Assembly: GCA_927910745.1 (NCBI GenBank)
Contig: CAKMNX010000002.1
Span: 1 to 30,543 of the forward strand
Source of the DNA: an uncultured Candidatus Saccharibacteria bacterium
GTDB taxonomy: Bacteria; Patescibacteriota; Saccharimonadia; Saccharimonadales; Saccharimonadaceae
DNA length: 30,543 bases
Direction: 5' to 3'
The notes under the pieces were generated by a model that saw nothing but the letters and a program-made list of their open reading frames with translations, had not been told where the DNA came from and made no database searches. The position numbers and the translations under genes are program-made. Shown here one piece after another: positions 29,880-30,543 of the stretch (its first letter is position 1; every line of letters starts with the position of its first letter).

Positions 29880-30543
29880 ATGAATCAACAACCGCAGATG
29901 ACAGCGCAAGACCAGCGAGCGGCGCGTGCCATGCGTCAATCAAAAATCATGTCTATTATTGCAGCGGGTGCGCTTGCCCTTGTCTTCGTCGTGGCGATGG
30001 CAATGTGGGTTTATTTGCGAACAATTGACCGCAATGCGACCGTCACTGAGCGCGATCAGGTTAGCACCGATGGTAACCTCGCTCCCACCGCCGATGAATC
30101 TGCAGTAGCTAATGTAGCCGACAAAGCATCAAAGAGCGTCGTGTCTATTATCACTAATATCGAAGAATCATCATCGCTCCGCACGACCACTCGCCAATCA
30201 GCTGCAGCGGGCACTGGCATTATTGTCAGCAAAGATGGTTATATCGTCACAAACAAACATGTTGTGTCTAAGGCGAGCTCTATCCGTGTCATTGCTTCGG
30301 ACGGCACGCGGTATGATGACGTTCGAGTGGTGGGTGAGGACCCGCTCAATGACATTGCCTACCTCAAGCTGAGGTAGGCAATACGTGCTCACGCCGACCT
30401 GTCGCTCGGTGACTCAGCAACGTACGGGTGGGTCAGTCGGTTGTGGCAAGTCGGCAACGCACTGGGCCGCTACCAAAACACCGTCACCAGGCGGTACTCA
30501 TCTCTGGTAAAGGGCGACCTGTGACGGCCTGCGTAACATCGGG
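29880..30543 (+). CDS. HtrA/DegP-like S1C serine protease, partial and frame-disrupted at the window end
   Basis: The N-terminal half of a membrane-anchored HtrA-type protease. A cytoplasmic Q/R-rich start, one membrane helix (about 22-46), a linker, then the protease domain: ASKSVVSIIT, GTGIIVSKDGYIVTNKHVV (catalytic His) and PLNDIAYLKL (catalytic Asp). The frame stops at 30375-30377, but family sequence continues beyond in shifting frames: AHADLSLGDSATYG, then VGQSVVA, then GNALGRYQNTVT, then SGKGR. The catalytic Ser is outside the window. At least five indels in ~150 nt point to poor end-of-contig sequence rather than a dead gene. AAGAGG before the ATG is a fair ribosome binding site. Confidence 0.85.

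Noticed and set aside
1..30543. CRISPR arrays, insertion sequences, integrase/attachment sites, retrons or restriction-modification genes.
   Set aside because: No regularly spaced repeats, transposase or integrase motifs, reverse transcriptase or methyltransferase motifs were seen.

Overview
The gene content suggests a small-genome bacterium of the Candidate Phyla Radiation (Patescibacteria), most likely Saccharibacteria (TM7). This is inferred from gene content and style: housekeeping genes (ybaB-recR, cysS, parAB, lepB, LytR-CpsA-Psr, HtrA) mixed with family-less membrane proteins, an orphan VirD4/TraD-like ATPase, an N-terminal SIDGF motif in the LCP protein, and very short or absent 5' leaders. 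TGA behaves as a normal stop. There is no rRNA, CRISPR array or insertion sequence; one tRNA (Gln, CTG) is present.

Layout. 1-1048: 3' part of an aromatic amino acid (histidine/phenylalanine type) lyase with frame breaks, facing a NUDIX hydrolase. 1267-3063: a doubtful remnant, a GNAT acetyltransferase, and a divergent GH5 exo-1,3-beta-glucanase-like enzyme. 3350-4266: ybaB-recR, the RecR having lost its zinc-finger cysteines. 4275-5885: a large unknown cytoplasmic protein. 6163-6899: a frameshifted membrane-anchored lytic transglycosylase. 6941-10513: a small unknown protein, a DHH-family phosphoesterase overlapping cysS, and an acidic unknown protein. 10586-14645 (minus): an AI-2E/PerM-family transporter, a two-TM membrane-anchored trypsin-like protease and a tail-anchored small protein. 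14718-17276: a P2-type, Ca2+-pump-like ATPase. 17335-18649: a small frameshifted gene, tRNA-Gln and a four-TM protein. 18910-19257: a SpeD (AdoMet decarboxylase) homologue lacking the pyruvoyl-forming serine. 19485-24362: the VirD4/TraD-like ATPase, a structured and probably transcribed intergenic region, then parA-parB with a good terminator. 24517-26158 (minus): signal peptidase I, an unknown protein and a MafI-like immunity protein. 26474-28215: LytR-CpsA-Psr protein. 28325-30543: a small secreted/membrane protein, a multi-TM protein and an HtrA-like protease cut off by the window end.

How the genes fit together. Much of the window concerns the cell envelope and secretion: signal peptidase, LCP glycopolymer ligase, lytic transglycosylase, two S1 proteases, a PerM transporter and a cation pump. 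A second group handles the chromosome: YbaB, RecR, ParA/ParB and possibly the TraD-like ATPase. Two features stand out. Most genes have a TATAAT-like hexamer (usually TGnTATAAT) ending only 5-11 nt before the start codon, implying leaderless or ultra-short-leader mRNAs. The SpeD homologue appears to be a catalytically dead pseudoenzyme.

Caution on quality: several genes are broken by single-base indels, some in homopolymers (C7 at 17357), and the last ~170 nt needs at least five indel corrections to read as HtrA. The window may be a complete draft contig with unreliable ends, so 'pseudogene' here always means either a real lesion or a sequencing error.
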